DNA of 64,000 bases from Hyphomicrobiales bacterium (GCA_900466575.1 UBMP01000014.1:93602-157601), one strand, 5' to 3'. Shown: positions 1 through 9,356, counted from the stretch's first letter. A program made the numbers and translations. The notes: generated from the sequence alone by a model not told the origin.

Positions 1-633
1 CAGCAGAACGATCAGATAGCATTCCGGATGGTTTGCGGTGATCGAGTGCGCGATATTCTGCAGGAGAACTGTCTTACCTGTCCGCGGCGGTGCGACGATC
101 AGGGCACGCTGGCCCTTTCCGAGAGGTGCGACCAGATCGATCACCCGCGGAGACAGGTCCTTGGACGTCGGCACTTCGAGTTCCATCTTGAAGCGTTCAT
201 TGGGATAGAGCGGCGTCAGGTTGTCGAAGTGAACCTTGTGACGAATTTTTTCCGGGTCTTCGAAATTGATCGTATTGACCTTCAGAAGCGCAAAATAGCG
301 CTCCCCTTCCTTCGGACCACGGATCGGGCCTTCCACCGTGTCGCCTGTCTTCAGCGAGAAACGGCGAATTTGCGAGGGAGAAATGTAAATGTCGTCAGGA
401 CCCGGAAGGTAGTTGGCATTGGCGGAGCGCAGGAAGCCGAAACCATCCTGCAGGACTTCCACAACCCCCTCACCGATGATCTCGACATCCTGTGTGGCCA
501 GGACCTTCAGAATGGCAAACATCAGTTCCTGCTTGCGCATCGTGCTCGCGTTCTCGACCTCCAGCGACTCTGCAAAGGCGAGCAGGTCGGTTGGGGTCTT
601 GTTCTTAAGCTCCTGAAGCTTCATTTCAGCCAT
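1..633 (-). CDS. rho: Transcription termination factor Rho (N-terminal half, cut by window edge)
   Basis: Rho is the hexameric RNA-binding ATPase that ends transcription of untranslated RNA. The reverse strand reads [14 protein letters not shown] from an ATG at 633-631 and stays open for 211 codons to base 1, so the C-terminal half lies outside. Visible are the N-terminal helical region, the RNA-binding cold-shock-like domain (around [17 protein letters not shown]) and the Walker A motif APPRTGKT near residue 185, just before the edge. The family is about 420 residues. No good ribosome-binding site precedes the ATG. It is separated from hemJ by about 160 bases. Confidence 0.96.
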   Translation of the reverse strand, partial: MAEMKLQELKNKTPTDLLAFAESLEVENASTMRKQELMFAILKVLATQDVEIIGEGVVEVLQDGFGFLRSANANYLPGPDDIYISPSQIRRFSLKTGDTVEGPIRGPKEGERYFALLKVNTINFEDPEKIRHKVHFDNLTPLYPNERFKMELEVPTSKDLSPRVIDLVAPLGKGQRALIVAPPRTGKTVLLQNIAHSITANHPECYLIVLL

Positions 634-791
634 GAATAACCACACGAATAAAAGGGGGAACTGGACGGTACAATTTGCGGATGCCGGACGCGATCGTCCG
701 ACTCTATGAGCCCGTCACCTCGGAAGAGATGCGCGGAAAATAGCGCTTCGCAGACCCACCCGCAAGGGGGAGGGGCCAAATTGGCAAGAAA

Positions 792-1328
792 TCACGCGAA
801 AGGCTTCACGATCACAAGGATAACGATGACGATCATCAAGAGCGTTGGCGCTTCGTTCAGCAAACGCCAGCTGCGGGGCGTTCCTATGCGATCATCGGCC
901 GCGAATCGCCGAACCGCCTTTGCCATGTAGCCATGGACGCCAGACAGGACGAGGACGGCCGCAAGCTTCAGGTGAAGCCATCCACCATGGAATCCATAGA
1001 TCTCGATTGCCATCCACAAACCGAAGATCCAGCTCAGCACCATGGCCGGTGTCATGATGATCGACATGAGACGCCGTTCCATCACCTTGAAGGTCTCGGA
1101 AGCAGCGGACCCGACCTCATGGTCGAGATGATAGATGAAAAGCCGCGGCATGTACAAAAGCCCTGCCATCCAGGAGATCACGGCGATGACATGCAATGCC
1201 TTGACCCATAGATAGCGGTTCTGCACATCGGCCAGGAACAGACCAACACCGATGACGACGAAGAGCGCAAGCGCAATCCCCGCCCGCAAAGCGGCCTTGC
1301 TCCCCGTCGACCCGCTCGCCTTGTTCAA
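792..1328 (-). CDS. hemJ: HemJ-type protoporphyrinogen IX oxidase
   Basis: This 178-residue membrane protein belongs to the UPF0093/HemJ family, which oxidises protoporphyrinogen IX in the penultimate step of heme synthesis. It has four hydrophobic segments, the conserved [21 protein letters not shown] region with its His, a second conserved YH, and a WLHLKL stretch. The start is a TTG at 1328 whose TTGA overlaps the hemE stop by 4 bases, with GGGGGT as a ribosome-binding site about 6 bases upstream. That argues for translational coupling to hemE, which makes the precursor pathway intermediate coproporphyrinogen III. Confidence 0.88.
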   Translation of the reverse strand: MNKASGSTGSKAALRAGIALALFVVIGVGLFLADVQNRYLWVKALHVIAVISWMAGLLYMPRLFIYHLDHEVGSAASETFKVMERRLMSIIMTPAMVLSWIFGLWMAIEIYGFHGGWLHLKLAAVLVLSGVHGYMAKAVRRFAADDRIGTPRSWRLLNEAPTLLMIVIVILVIVKPFA

Positions 1329-2362
1329 GCCGCACCCCCGCGAACCCGATTGACGAGATGACTTACATTCGCCGGATCCGCTTGCGGTGTAATCCCGTGA
1401 CCGAGGTTGAAAATCAGCGGGCCGGAACCCAGAGCCTGCAGGATCGCATCGACCCCCTCGTCAAGAGCCTTCCCACCGGCCACAACCCGCATCGGATCCA
1501 GATTTCCCTGCACCGCGCCATCCTTCTGCAATTCGCGGGCAAAGGAAAGCGGGACCGACCAATCGAGGCCGATAGCATCCGCCCGTGTGTCCTGACGGTA
1601 GGACTTCAGCAGATAACCCGCACCCTTGGCAAACGCGATGATCTTCGCGCCGGGTCTCGCAGCCCGAACCGCGTCGGTAATCCGGCGCACAGGGTGCACG
1701 GCATACCGCTCGAATTCCGCTTCGCCAAGAACACCTGCCCAGGAATCAAAAATCTGCACAGCGTCTGCCCCACTGTCGATCTGCCGGATCAGATATTGCG
1801 CCGAGAGATCGGCAACGTGATCGAGCAACTTTCCGAAAGCTTCCGGATACCGATAGGCAAACAAGCGAGCGGGCGCCTGATCGGGCGTGCCATGTCCAGC
1901 GATCAGATAGGTCGCAATCGTCCAGGGCGCGCCACAGAAACCGAGGAGGGTTGTCTCCGTGGGCAGTTCGGCGCGAAGCCTGCGAACGGTTTCGTAGACG
2001 GGATCAAGCTTGTCTCCCAATTCCGTCTTCGTCAGTGCACCAATTTCATCAACCGACAACGGATCGAGTTGCGGCCCATTTCCCTCTTCAAAGCGAACAT
2101 TCCGACCGATCGCATCGGGAATGACGAGAATATCCGAAAAGAGGATCGCTGCATCAAAGGCGTAACGCCGTATCGGCTGCAGAGTCACTTCGACGGCATA
2201 ATCGGGCGTATAGCAGAGATCGAGGAAACTTCCGGCCTTCGCGCGCGTTTCCCGATATTCTGGAAGATAACGGCCAGCCTGACGCATCAGCCAGATAGGA
2301 GGTGGAGAGACAGTCTTGCCTTCCAAGACGTCCATCACCTTGCGGTGCGTTACTGAAACCAC
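1325..2362 (-). CDS. hemE: Uroporphyrinogen decarboxylase
   Basis: HemE removes four carboxyl groups from uroporphyrinogen III to give coproporphyrinogen III in the cytoplasm. The family signature [15 protein letters not shown] near the N-terminus and [16 protein letters not shown] in the middle are clear, and the length of about 345 residues fits the family. I chose the GTG at 2362 because GGAG lies 6 bases before it. A TTG at 2374 would add four residues (MEKR). The gene runs away from the DnaA-box cluster at 2493-2743, as hemE does at the origin of several alphaproteobacteria. Confidence 0.96.
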   Translation of the reverse strand: MVSVTHRKVMDVLEGKTVSPPPIWLMRQAGRYLPEYRETRAKAGSFLDLCYTPDYAVEVTLQPIRRYAFDAAILFSDILVIPDAIGRNVRFEEGNGPQLDPLSVDEIGALTKTELGDKLDPVYETVRRLRAELPTETTLLGFCGAPWTIATYLIAGHGTPDQAPARLFAYRYPEAFGKLLDHVADLSAQYLIRQIDSGADAVQIFDSWAGVLGEAEFERYAVHPVRRITDAVRAARPGAKIIAFAKGAGYLLKSYRQDTRADAIGLDWSVPLSFARELQKDGAVQGNLDPMRVVAGGKALDEGVDAILQALGSGPLIFNLGHGITPQADPANVSHLVNRVRGGAA

Positions 2363-2374
2363 TCTCTTCTCCAA

Positions 2375-2958
2375 TCTAAAAAACTCATTCTTAAAGAGCT
2401 TCTATTTCTTAGAGTCGGTGAGGATCAAGGATTAAAATTGACGCAACCATCATCCACCGGGCGAGCCGATTAAACTGAAACGCTTGAGATTTTTATCCGC
2501 ACAAATGGAAAAGCCAACCGCGTTCCGATTCAGCAAGGATTCTGAAATGTTTGGATCACATTGCTTGGCCGTGTTGCCTGTTGATAAGGGCTGTACAAGT
2601 GCGGACGGAGGAGGTGTTCTCCACAATTCCGAATTTGACCCGGAAACAACAGTCGCGAATCCGAAATGTGGAAAAAACGGCGGTTTCCCACAGGGCGATC
2701 CGCCACGGCGAAAATCGTGTCATCTTCTCCCGCGTTATCAACACCGCCCCGGAATTAGCGGGGAAAAATGCGAACAGCGCTTGCCCATGACAGAATCGCT
2801 TCTCGAACGACTGCACGATAGACCCTACAGGCCAATTGCTAACGGATGATTAACAGACCGAACTATCGGCGTCCTCTTACAGTCCCTGTTGTCAACTGAC
2901 CGTGCCAATGCGAGAAAACCGCGAATCGACTGCCCCATAGAAGCTGAGGCCAAATGTC
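2375..2958. other. Probable chromosomal replication origin (oriC) between hemE and maf
   Basis: No credible gene lies in this 584-base gap. It contains six 9-mers close to the DnaA box TTATCCACA: 2493-2501 (TTATCCGCA), 2579-2587 (reverse TTATCAACA), 2617-2625 (TTCTCCACA), 2667-2675 (reverse TTTTCCACA), 2684-2692 (TTTCCCACA, two mismatches) and 2735-2743 (TTATCAACA). An AT-rich tract at about 2376-2445 next to hemE could be the unwinding element. Six GANTC sites (CcrM methylation target) occur at 2412, 2527, 2538, 2657, 2793 and 2923, where about two would be expected. Flanking genes are transcribed outward on both sides. In Caulobacter and Sinorhizobium the origin also lies beside hemE. The assignment is by motif and context; no skew was computed. 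Confidence 0.82.
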
Positions 2959-3564
2959 ATGAGCGCCGAAAAGAAAATAATTCTCGCCTCTGGATCGCCG
3001 TTCCGCAAGCAACTCATGGAGGCCGCCGGTCTCGCATTCACTGCCGAGCCCGCACGGATCGATGAAAGGGAAATCGAGGCGCCGCTTGTTGCAGGAGGTG
3101 CAAGCCCCGAAGCCGTTGCCACAGCTCTTGCCAAGGCGAAAGCAGAGGATGTGGCGCGGAGAAATCCGCAAGCCTTTGTCATCGGCTCCGATCAGGTCAT
3201 GTCGATGGACGGACGACTGTTTCACAAATGCACATCCGTCGAAATGGCGCGCGAGCAGTTGCGATCCATGCGCGGAAAGACCCACCGCCTATCCAGCGCC
3301 ATCTCGATCGTCCGGAACGGCGAGGAAATCTGGAGACACATCTCCGTCGCGGATCTGACCTTCCGCCGTTTCACGGATTCGTTTCTCGCCTCCTACATCG
3401 CCAATGCCGGGGAGAAGGTCTTGCTGACCGTGGGCGCCTACAGCTATGAAGGACTGGGGCAGCAATTGTTCGAGAAGGTCGAGGGGGACTTTTTCACCAT
3501 TATAGGATTGCCCATGCTGCCGCTCCTTGCGGCGCTGCGAGACCTCACCATCATTCCCCGCTGA
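2959..3564 (+). CDS. maf: Maf-family nucleoside triphosphate pyrophosphatase
   Basis: Maf proteins hydrolyse non-canonical or methylated nucleoside triphosphates to monophosphates. At 201 residues this is family length. Visible motifs are [11 protein letters not shown] at the N-terminus, GSDQV near residue 75, GKTH near 111, and GAYSYEGLG and [11 protein letters not shown] in the C-terminal part. The DQV motif usually carries the catalytic Asp. It is the first gene to the right of the presumed origin. Its stop codon lies inside a parS-like palindrome (3562-3577), and aroE follows after 19 bases. Confidence 0.92.
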   Translation: MSAEKKIILASGSPFRKQLMEAAGLAFTAEPARIDEREIEAPLVAGGASPEAVATALAKAKAEDVARRNPQAFVIGSDQVMSMDGRLFHKCTSVEMAREQLRSMRGKTHRLSSAISIVRNGEEIWRHISVADLTFRRFTDSFLASYIANAGEKVLLTVGAYSYEGLGQQLFEKVEGDFFTIIGLPMLPLLAALRDLTIIPR

Positions 3565-3577
3565 TTCACGTGAAACA
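3562..3577. promoter_or_regulatory. parS-like ParB binding site 1
   Basis: The 16-mer TGATTCACGTGAAACA matches the bacterial parS consensus TGTTTCACGTGAAACA at 15 of 16 positions. It overlaps the maf stop codon and lies just before aroE, about 0.8 kb from the centre of the presumed origin. The parAB genes are not in this window; in relatives they lie beyond rho. Confidence 0.8.
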
Positions 3578-3583
3578 TTAACC

Positions 3584-4411
3584 ATGCACGCATTTGTCGC
3601 CGGCCATCCTATCAAACATTCCAAGTCACCCCTGATTCATGGGACCTGGCTCAAACGCCATAACCTTGAGGGGACGTATCGCGCCATCGATGTTGCACCC
3701 GAAGAGTTCGAGACTTTCATCGAACGGCTGAAAGGTGGAAACGCTGAATTTGTTGGCGGCAACATTACGATACCCCACAAGGAGCGCGCCTTCGCGCTTG
3801 CCGATCAGGTCGACGAGACAGCGGAATTGATGGGCGCGGCCAACACGCTCTGGCGCGAGGACGGGCGGCTCAAGGCAACAAACACGGATGCCTATGGATT
3901 TGCCGCGAACCTCGATGAAAAAAGTCCGGGCTGGCGAGATCTGGAAACGGCAGTCGTTTACGGTGCTGGCGGTGCAAGTCGTGCGGTTATTGTCGCCCTC
4001 ATTGAAGGCGGATTCCGGAACGTCCATGTTCTGAACCGCACGGTCGAAAAGGCCAAGACCCTGGCAGACCGCTTCGGACCGAAAGTCATGTCGCATCCGC
4101 TCGACGCATTGAAGGATGTGCTGGGAGGCGCTGGCCTTTTTGTCAACACGACCTCGCTCGGGCTTGAGGGCACCGCGCCGGAAATCGACTTTTCCGGAAT
4201 GCGACAGGGCGCTCTGGTCACCGACATTGTCTATGTCCCGCAGAAGACCGGCTTCATTTTGCAGGCGGAAGCACAGGGCGTTGCCACGGCCGACGGGCTC
4301 GGCATGCTTCTGCACCAGGCCGTCCCTGGATTTGAAAAATGGTTCGGCGTCCGTCCGGTCGTGGATCAGGAACTGCGTGAGATCGTGGAAGCCGCCATGG
4401 GAGTGCGCTGA
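3584..4411 (+). CDS. aroE: Shikimate dehydrogenase
   Basis: AroE reduces 3-dehydroshikimate to shikimate with NADPH in aromatic amino acid synthesis. The protein starts [19 protein letters not shown], the substrate-binding N-terminus. It contains NITIPHKE with the catalytic Lys, NTDAYGF, the nucleotide-binding GAGGASRA near residue 130 and [18 protein letters not shown] near the C-terminus. Length is 275 residues. The ATG at 3584 was chosen over an in-frame upstream extension that would run into maf. The stop overlaps the first base of coaE, so aroE and coaE are probably cotranscribed. Confidence 0.95.
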   Translation: MHAFVAGHPIKHSKSPLIHGTWLKRHNLEGTYRAIDVAPEEFETFIERLKGGNAEFVGGNITIPHKERAFALADQVDETAELMGAANTLWREDGRLKATNTDAYGFAANLDEKSPGWRDLETAVVYGAGGASRAVIVALIEGGFRNVHVLNRTVEKAKTLADRFGPKVMSHPLDALKDVLGGAGLFVNTTSLGLEGTAPEIDFSGMRQGALVTDIVYVPQKTGFILQAEAQGVATADGLGMLLHQAVPGFEKWFGVRPVVDQELREIVEAAMGVR

Positions 4412-5004
4412 TGTTTGTCATCGGCCTGACCGGCTCTATCGGCATGGGCAAGTCGACGACTGCGGACATGTTTCGGCAAGAAGGCATTCCGGTGAACGAT
4501 GCCGATGCGGTCGTGCATGAACTCTACGCGCACGAAGCCGTTGCGCCGATTGAAGCTGCTTTCCCCGGAACGACGAGGGATGGCTCCGTGGATCGCGCAG
4601 CACTTGCCGCGCATCTTGCTGCCCATCCCTCGGACTTCAAGACACTCGAGACGATTGTGCACCCACTGGTGCGCGCAAAGGAACTGGAATTTCGGGAGCG
4701 GACGCAAGCGCAGGGCCACGACATGGCCGTCCTAGACATCCCCCTCTTGTTCGAGACGGGGCGCCAGGGCCGGGTCGATGCGGTGGTTGTCGTCAGCTGC
4801 CCGCCGGATATCCAGCGGGCTCGCGTTCTCTCGCGTCCCGGAATGACCGTGGATAAGTTCGAGATGATCCTCTCGCGTCAGATGCCGGATAGCGAAAAGC
4901 GCGCTCGCGCGGACTATATTGTCGAGACCGGTTCGGGACTGGAGTCAGCCCGCACGCAAGTGCGCGAGATTCTCGCCGACATCAGGGCGCGGCGTCTCGG
5001 ATAA
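4411..5004 (+). CDS. coaE: Dephospho-CoA kinase
   Basis: CoaE phosphorylates dephospho-CoA, the last step of coenzyme A synthesis. The 197-residue protein begins [20 protein letters not shown], which contains the P-loop GSIGMGKST, followed by NDADAVVHELY (substrate-binding DAD-like region) and VLDIPLLFETG. The ATG at 4411 shares one base with the aroE stop (ATGA arrangement). dnaQ follows after 16 bases, so maf-aroE-coaE-dnaQ looks like one transcription unit, with the bidirectional terminator at 5739 closing it. Confidence 0.95.
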   Translation: MFVIGLTGSIGMGKSTTADMFRQEGIPVNDADAVVHELYAHEAVAPIEAAFPGTTRDGSVDRAALAAHLAAHPSDFKTLETIVHPLVRAKELEFRERTQAQGHDMAVLDIPLLFETGRQGRVDAVVVVSCPPDIQRARVLSRPGMTVDKFEMILSRQMPDSEKRARADYIVETGSGLESARTQVREILADIRARRLG

Positions 5005-5020
5005 ACAGGCAGGAACAGAA

Positions 5021-5713
5021 ATGCGGGAAATCATCTTCGACACAGAAACGACGGGCCTTGATTCGCGCGAGGACCGCATCATTGAAATCGGTGGTATCGA
5101 ACTCGACAACCATTTTCCCACCGGGCGCACGCTGCATCTCTATATCAATCCGGGCGAGCGGAAGGTTCACCCGGACGCCCTCGCGGTTCATGGGATCACG
5201 GATGAGTTCCTGGCCGACAAGCCGCCGTTTGTCGACGTGGCCGAACAAATCCTGAGCTTCTTCGAAGGTGCCAAGTGGATCGCTCACAACGCGACATTCG
5301 ACATGGGCTTCGTCAATGCGGAGCTGGGCCGCCTCGGTTTGCCGCCGATCGCTCCGTCGGAGGTGATTGACACCCTGTCGCTTGCCCGCCGCAAGCATCC
5401 GATGGGCCCCAACTCACTCGACGCGCTTTGCAAACGCTACGGCATCGACAACTCCCATCGCACGAAGCACGGGGCGCTTCTCGACTCCGAACTCCTGGCG
5501 GAAGTCTATATTGAAATGATCGGGGGGCGTCAGGCCGCACTCGGTCTGGCGGGTCCCGGGCAGACCTCGGTCGAGGAAAACGAAGCCGCAAGCGTGATCA
5601 TGGCCGGCAGGCCGAAGCCGCTAGCGCCGCGAGTGACGGAAGCCGAGCGCCAGGCGCACGAGGCCATGGTCACAAAGATCGGTGGCAAGGCTCTCTGGGC
5701 ACGCTACCAGTAA
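5021..5713 (+). CDS. dnaQ: DNA polymerase III epsilon subunit (3'-5' proofreading exonuclease)
   Basis: DnaQ supplies proofreading to the replicative polymerase. It is a DEDDh exonuclease: FDTETTGL (Exo I, residues 6-13), HNATFDMGFVNAEL (Exo II) and HRTKHGALLDSELLAEVY (Exo III with catalytic His and Asp) are all present. The C-terminal tail after residue 170 probably holds the region that binds the alpha subunit. Length is 230 residues, normal for the family. The ATG at 5021 has an AGGA ribosome-binding site. An in-frame upstream extension into coaE was rejected. Confidence 0.95.
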   Translation: MREIIFDTETTGLDSREDRIIEIGGIELDNHFPTGRTLHLYINPGERKVHPDALAVHGITDEFLADKPPFVDVAEQILSFFEGAKWIAHNATFDMGFVNAELGRLGLPPIAPSEVIDTLSLARRKHPMGPNSLDALCKRYGIDNSHRTKHGALLDSELLAEVYIEMIGGRQAALGLAGPGQTSVEENEAASVIMAGRPKPLAPRVTEAERQAHEAMVTKIGGKALWARYQ

Positions 5714-5738
5714 GATAGCAAGGCAATCGGTAGGCATG

Positions 5739-5767
5739 AAAAAGCCCGGGGCGGACCCGGGCTTTTG
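5739..5767. terminator. Bidirectional terminator between dnaQ and secB
   Basis: AAAGCCCGGG (5741-5750), a 5-base loop, then CCCGGGCTTTT form a 10-bp stem with A and T tracts on both sides. This suits the convergent dnaQ (+) and secB (-) genes. Confidence 0.88.
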
Positions 5768-5788
5768 TGTTTCGTTTATAAGCGAAAA

Positions 5789-6274
5789 TCAGTTGGTGTT
5801 GGCGCTGACCTTGGCGCGTGCCTGTTCTTCGGCCATGCGCTGCGAGAACATCTGCGCGAAGTCGATCGGGTCGACGAGGAGGGGCGGGAAGCCGCCATTG
5901 CGCGTGACGTCCGCGATGATCTGGCGGGCAAAGGGGAAGAGCAGGCGCGGGCACTCGATGAAGAGGATCGGCAGCATGTGTTCCTGCGGGAAGCCCGAAA
6001 TCCGGAAAACGCCACCGTAAGCCAGTTCGGCATGGAAGAGCGACTTGTCGCCGGCCTTGGCTTCGGCCGTCAGCGTCAGCAGGACGTCGAAGTCTTCGCC
6101 GCCCAGCGGGTTGGCATTGACATTGACATTGATGTTGATGTCCGGGGCCTTGTCGCGCGCCTGAAGCGACTGCGGAGCGCCCGGATTTTCGAAGGAGAGG
6201 TCCTTCGTATACTGAGCGAGAATATTGAGCGAAGGAGCCTGCCCGGCGCCGTTCTGGTTTACATCGTTAGACAT
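5789..6274 (-). CDS. secB: Protein-export chaperone SecB
   Basis: SecB is a tetrameric cytoplasmic chaperone that keeps preproteins unfolded and delivers them to SecA. The 161-residue protein has the family sequences [27 protein letters not shown] and the highly conserved [21 protein letters not shown] followed by [10 protein letters not shown] strong GAGGAG ribosome-binding site precedes the ATG at 6274. It is transcribed toward dnaQ and sits behind fxsA in the same direction. Confidence 0.96.
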   Translation of the reverse strand: MSNDVNQNGAGQAPSLNILAQYTKDLSFENPGAPQSLQARDKAPDININVNVNANPLGGEDFDVLLTLTAEAKAGDKSLFHAELAYGGVFRISGFPQEHMLPILFIECPRLLFPFARQIIADVTRNGGFPPLLVDPIDFAQMFSQRMAEEQARAKVSANTN

Positions 6275-6368
6275 GTCAGCTCCTCAAGGGACAATCGATC
6301 GTGCCGCGATCTAACATTTCCAAGGGGGGCTTACAACCCTGCGGCCGAATGCCTCGCGACCTGGGTGC

Positions 6369-6878
6369 TCAGTCGATCCGGCGGTTCCAGGGCGAGTTCG
6401 GGTTCTGCTCGCGGTGATAGTCGTCCTCATCCAGATCGATCACATTACCCGCCTCGTCCTGGCGGCCGGGTTGGTCAAAAGGCGAACCCGAAGCGCTGCC
6501 GGTATTCCGAAAGACGCCGGAAACGACGATCCTGTCCTTGATCAGAAGCCACGCCGCATCACGGACGGCGGGGATAAAAAGCAGCAGGCCCAGAATATCG
6601 GTGACGAAGCCGGGGGTGAGCAGGAAGAGCCCGGCAAGGACGATCATCGCGCCGTGGATCATTTCGCGGGCCGGCAGCCGCCCGGCATCCATCTCCCGCG
6701 ACAGCTTGCGCAGCACGCCGATCCCCTGGATGCGCAGAAGTATTCCCCCGATTGCGGACGACAGGAAAATCAGGCCGATGACAGGCAACACGCCGATATA
6801 GCGGCCGACGATAATGAAGACCGCGATTTCGAGAAGCGGCAGCGCAACCAAAGCCAGAGGGAGGATCGAAAATCGCAT
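6369..6878 (-). CDS. fxsA: FxsA family membrane protein
   Basis: FxsA-type proteins are small inner-membrane proteins; the E. coli one relieves exclusion of phage T7 by F plasmids, but the cellular role is unclear. The 169-residue protein has two to three hydrophobic segments in the first 120 residues, with the family stretches LLEIAVFIIVGRYIGV and LTPGFVTDILGLLLFIPAVR. The C-terminal 45 residues are polar and acidic (DLDEDDY). It is divergent from the Tim44-like gene and leads into secB after 94 bases. Confidence 0.85.
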   Translation of the reverse strand: MRFSILPLALVALPLLEIAVFIIVGRYIGVLPVIGLIFLSSAIGGILLRIQGIGVLRKLSREMDAGRLPAREMIHGAMIVLAGLFLLTPGFVTDILGLLLFIPAVRDAAWLLIKDRIVVSGVFRNTGSASGSPFDQPGRQDEAGNVIDLDEDDYHREQNPNSPWNRRID

Positions 6879-6992
6879 GTCGGGCGCCTTTATTGCCGCT
6901 GGAACTGTCGAAGCGACATCTAGCGTTTGAATAGCTGTGGTTTGAAGACTATATGATTTCCAGGCATAAATGAGAAACTGGTTTATAGGCCA

Positions 6993-7691
6993 ATGGGTTC
7001 AAACGATATCGTCACGATTTTTTTCCTCGTTGCGGCAGTTGTCATCTTCATTCAACTGCGCAACGTGCTGGGGAGAAGAACCGGCAACGAGAAACCGCCA
7101 CAGGATCCGTATGCACGTCGCGAAACCGCGGAGGTTCGTCCGGTGGCCGACAAGGCTGCACCCGTGCAGCCCGGCCGCGACGCAGTCGAGCAAGCCAATC
7201 CTTATGCATCGGCCGATGCCTTCACAGCGGCGGGCAGCGAGCTGAATTCCGGCATTCGTGCCGTCATCGACGCCGACCCGGGCTTCAATCCGAACGAGTT
7301 CATGAAGGGCGCCCGCGCGGCCTACGAGATGATTGTCATGGCCTTTGCCCAGGGCGACCGTAATTCCTTGAAGAACCTTCTGTCGCGTGAAGTCTACGAG
7401 GGCTTCGAGGCTGCCATCAAGGATCGCGAAATGAAGGGCGAGCGGATGAACTCGACCTTTGTCGGCATCAATAAGGCTGACATGTTGAACGCGGCGGTCA
7501 AGGGCTCCGAAGCCTTCGTGACGGTCCGCATCGTCAGCCAGTTGATCTCGGCGACCTACGACAAGCAGGGCACGCTGATCGATGGTCATCCGGAAGAGGT
7601 GGCCGAGGTCAAGGACATCTGGACCTTCGCTCGCGACACCCGCTCGCGCGACCCGAACTGGAAACTCGTCGGCACCGAATCGGAGCAGTGA
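6993..7691 (+). CDS. Tim44-like domain protein (TimA type)
   Basis: Bacterial relatives of the mitochondrial import subunit Tim44 are anchored in the inner membrane; their role in alphaproteobacteria is poorly known. The protein has an N-terminal transmembrane helix (residues 5-22, IVTIFFLVAAVVIFI), a polar Pro/Ala-rich linker to about residue 85, and the Tim44 C-terminal domain (about 95-230) with FNPNEFMKGARAAYEMIVMA and the final IWTFARDTRSRDPNWKLVGT. It overlaps the start of mltA by one base, so both are probably cotranscribed. Divergent from fxsA. Confidence 0.85.
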   Translation: MGSNDIVTIFFLVAAVVIFIQLRNVLGRRTGNEKPPQDPYARRETAEVRPVADKAAPVQPGRDAVEQANPYASADAFTAAGSELNSGIRAVIDADPGFNPNEFMKGARAAYEMIVMAFAQGDRNSLKNLLSREVYEGFEAAIKDREMKGERMNSTFVGINKADMLNAAVKGSEAFVTVRIVSQLISATYDKQGTLIDGHPEEVAEVKDIWTFARDTRSRDPNWKLVGTESEQ

Positions 7692-8800
7692 TGACGTCCG
7701 GGTTCTCGCTGGAAAGACGCGGCTTCGACGATCTGGCCGGGTGGGGCGAGGACGACCCTCGGGAACTCATTTCGGCGCTCAGGCGATGCCGCGCGCATAT
7801 TCTCGGCAAGAAACCCTACCGAACTGGTGCCCTCGGCATAACATCCGAAGAACTCCTGCCGGCGATGGATGCGGCCGAAGAATTGGGCAGCGCCACCTCG
7901 GTTGACGAGGCCCGCTCCTTGTTCGAAGAGCATTTCGTCCCATTCTTCATCCGTCGCGATGATGGTGGTCAGGGCTTCGTGACGGCGTTTTACGAGCCTG
8001 ATGTCGAGGTGTCGGACACGCCGGATTCGATCTGGCGCTATCCGTTTTACCGCCGCCCCGACGATCTGATCGATCTCGACGACACGAACCGGCCGGCAAG
8101 GATGGACGGTTCCTACATGTTCGCGCGCCTGCGCGACGGGCAGATTTCCGAATATCCGGACCGAAAGGCGATCGATCTCGGCTATCTCGACGGGCGGGGG
8201 CTGGAAATCGCCTGGGCACGGTCCAAGGCTGACGTCTTCTTCACCCATGTCCAGGGCGCGGGTCGGCTTACCTTCCGCGACGGCTTGGTCAAGCGCATCA
8301 CCTATGCCGCCAAGGCTGGCCATCCGTTCACCGGCATCGGCCGGCATCTGGTCGATACCGGCGAAATCGATCCGGCCGAGATTTCCATGGGCGCGATTCG
8401 CAACTGGCTGGCGCGCAATCCAGACCGGGCCGACGAGACCTATTGGCGCAACCGGTCCTACATCTTCTTCCGCGAGGAGGACATCGGCGATCCGACGCTT
8501 GGGCCTGTCGCGGCCGCGAAGGTTCAGATGACGCCCGGCCGCTCGCTCGCGGTTGACCGCAGCATCCACACCTTCGGCTGTCCCTTTTACATCGAAAGCG
8601 AAAGCCTGACCCGACTCGATCAGGACAAGTCTTTCCGCAGGCTGATGCTGGCGCTCGATACCGGCTCGGCGATCCTGGGGCCCGCGCGGGGCGATATCTT
8701 CACAGGCTCCGGTCCGGAGGCCGGAGATCTCGCAGGTTCCGTTCGCAACGAGGCGAACTTTTTCATCCTCGTGCCCAAGGCCGCTGCGGAGCGTTACTGA
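7691..8800 (+). CDS. mltA: MltA-type membrane-bound lytic murein transglycosylase
   Basis: MltA enzymes cleave peptidoglycan glycan strands to give 1,6-anhydroMurNAc products. Seen are the MltA barrel domain (GFVTAFYEPDVEVS, AWARSKADVFFTHVQGAGRL) and the C-terminal 3D domain with its catalytic Asp in MLALDTGSAILGPARGDIFTGSG. Length is 369 residues. The ATG at 7691 overlaps the TGA of the upstream Tim44-like gene and was preferred to the adjacent in-frame GTG at 7688. No obvious signal peptide or lipobox is visible at the N-terminus, which is unusual for an enzyme acting outside the inner membrane but common in rhizobial annotations of this family. Confidence 0.9.
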   Translation: MTSGFSLERRGFDDLAGWGEDDPRELISALRRCRAHILGKKPYRTGALGITSEELLPAMDAAEELGSATSVDEARSLFEEHFVPFFIRRDDGGQGFVTAFYEPDVEVSDTPDSIWRYPFYRRPDDLIDLDDTNRPARMDGSYMFARLRDGQISEYPDRKAIDLGYLDGRGLEIAWARSKADVFFTHVQGAGRLTFRDGLVKRITYAAKAGHPFTGIGRHLVDTGEIDPAEISMGAIRNWLARNPDRADETYWRNRSYIFFREEDIGDPTLGPVAAAKVQMTPGRSLAVDRSIHTFGCPFYIESESLTRLDQDKSFRRLMLALDTGSAILGPARGDIFTGSGPEAGDLAGSVRNEANFFILVPKAAAERY

Positions 8801-8801
8801 G

Positions 8802-9356
8802 ATGGCCACGAAGAAGACCATGTCGTCGGAAGACCGCATTCTCTGGGGCAAGGTCGCACGCTCGGTTCGGGCGCTGCCCGGTCGCATGGACTTCCTCGAA
8901 GAGTTCGAACCGGAGATGCCGGACGAGGCAGTGCCTGCCGGTGGTGTTCCGATCTTCACCTCCGCCGACGCGACCTCGACCGCGACGCCGGCAAGCAAGA
9001 AACCTGATCACCGCCATCATCCGATCGAACGGCCGGTGCAGAAGAAAATCGCCAAAGGGCGCTTGCAGCTGGAGGCCCGCATTGACCTTCATGGTCTGGT
9101 GCAGAGCGAAGCGCACGCGATGCTGCTCGGCTTTCTTGTCCATGCGCATGAGCGCGGTTTACGACACGTCCTCGTCATTACAGGCAAGGGCTCTTCGATG
9201 GGCAGCAAAGGCGCCTTGAAGCGCGCCGTCCCGCTCTGGTTTTCGAAGCCCGAATTCCGCTTTCTGATTTCCGGCTATGAGACGGCAAGCCGCGGCCATG
9301 GCGGGGAGGGCGCGATCTATGTTCGGCTCGCGCGCAAGCCCGGAGACAAGTCATGA
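8802..9356 (+). CDS. Smr/MutS2-type domain protein
   Basis: Small MutS-related (Smr) domains bind or nick branched nucleic acids. The 184-residue protein has a basic, low-complexity N-terminal half and an Smr domain from about residue 90: ARIDLHGLVQSEAHAML (the DLHG motif), RHVLVITGKGSS (TGKG motif) and HGGEGAIYVRLAR. It starts one base after mltA and overlaps the next gene by 4 bases (ATGA), so it sits in one unit timA-mltA-smr-xre. The exact substrate cannot be told. Confidence 0.87.
   Translation: MATKKTMSSEDRILWGKVARSVRALPGRMDFLEEFEPEMPDEAVPAGGVPIFTSADATSTATPASKKPDHRHHPIERPVQKKIAKGRLQLEARIDLHGLVQSEAHAMLLGFLVHAHERGLRHVLVITGKGSSMGSKGALKRAVPLWFSKPEFRFLISGYETASRGHGGEGAIYVRLARKPGDKS

Noticed and set aside
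2484..2849. Open frames on both strands in the hemE-maf gap
   Set aside because: No family motifs, no ribosome-binding sites, and they run through the DnaA-box cluster; the segment is better explained as an origin.
2839..2853. CtrA-type site CTAA-N7-TTAA at the origin edge
   Set aside because: One half is imperfect and such short motifs occur by chance; no independent support.
3578..3585. TTAACCAT (CtrA half-site) overlapping the aroE start
   Set aside because: An 8-mer is expected about once or twice in 64 kb on both strands; another lies at 63880. Not enough to call.
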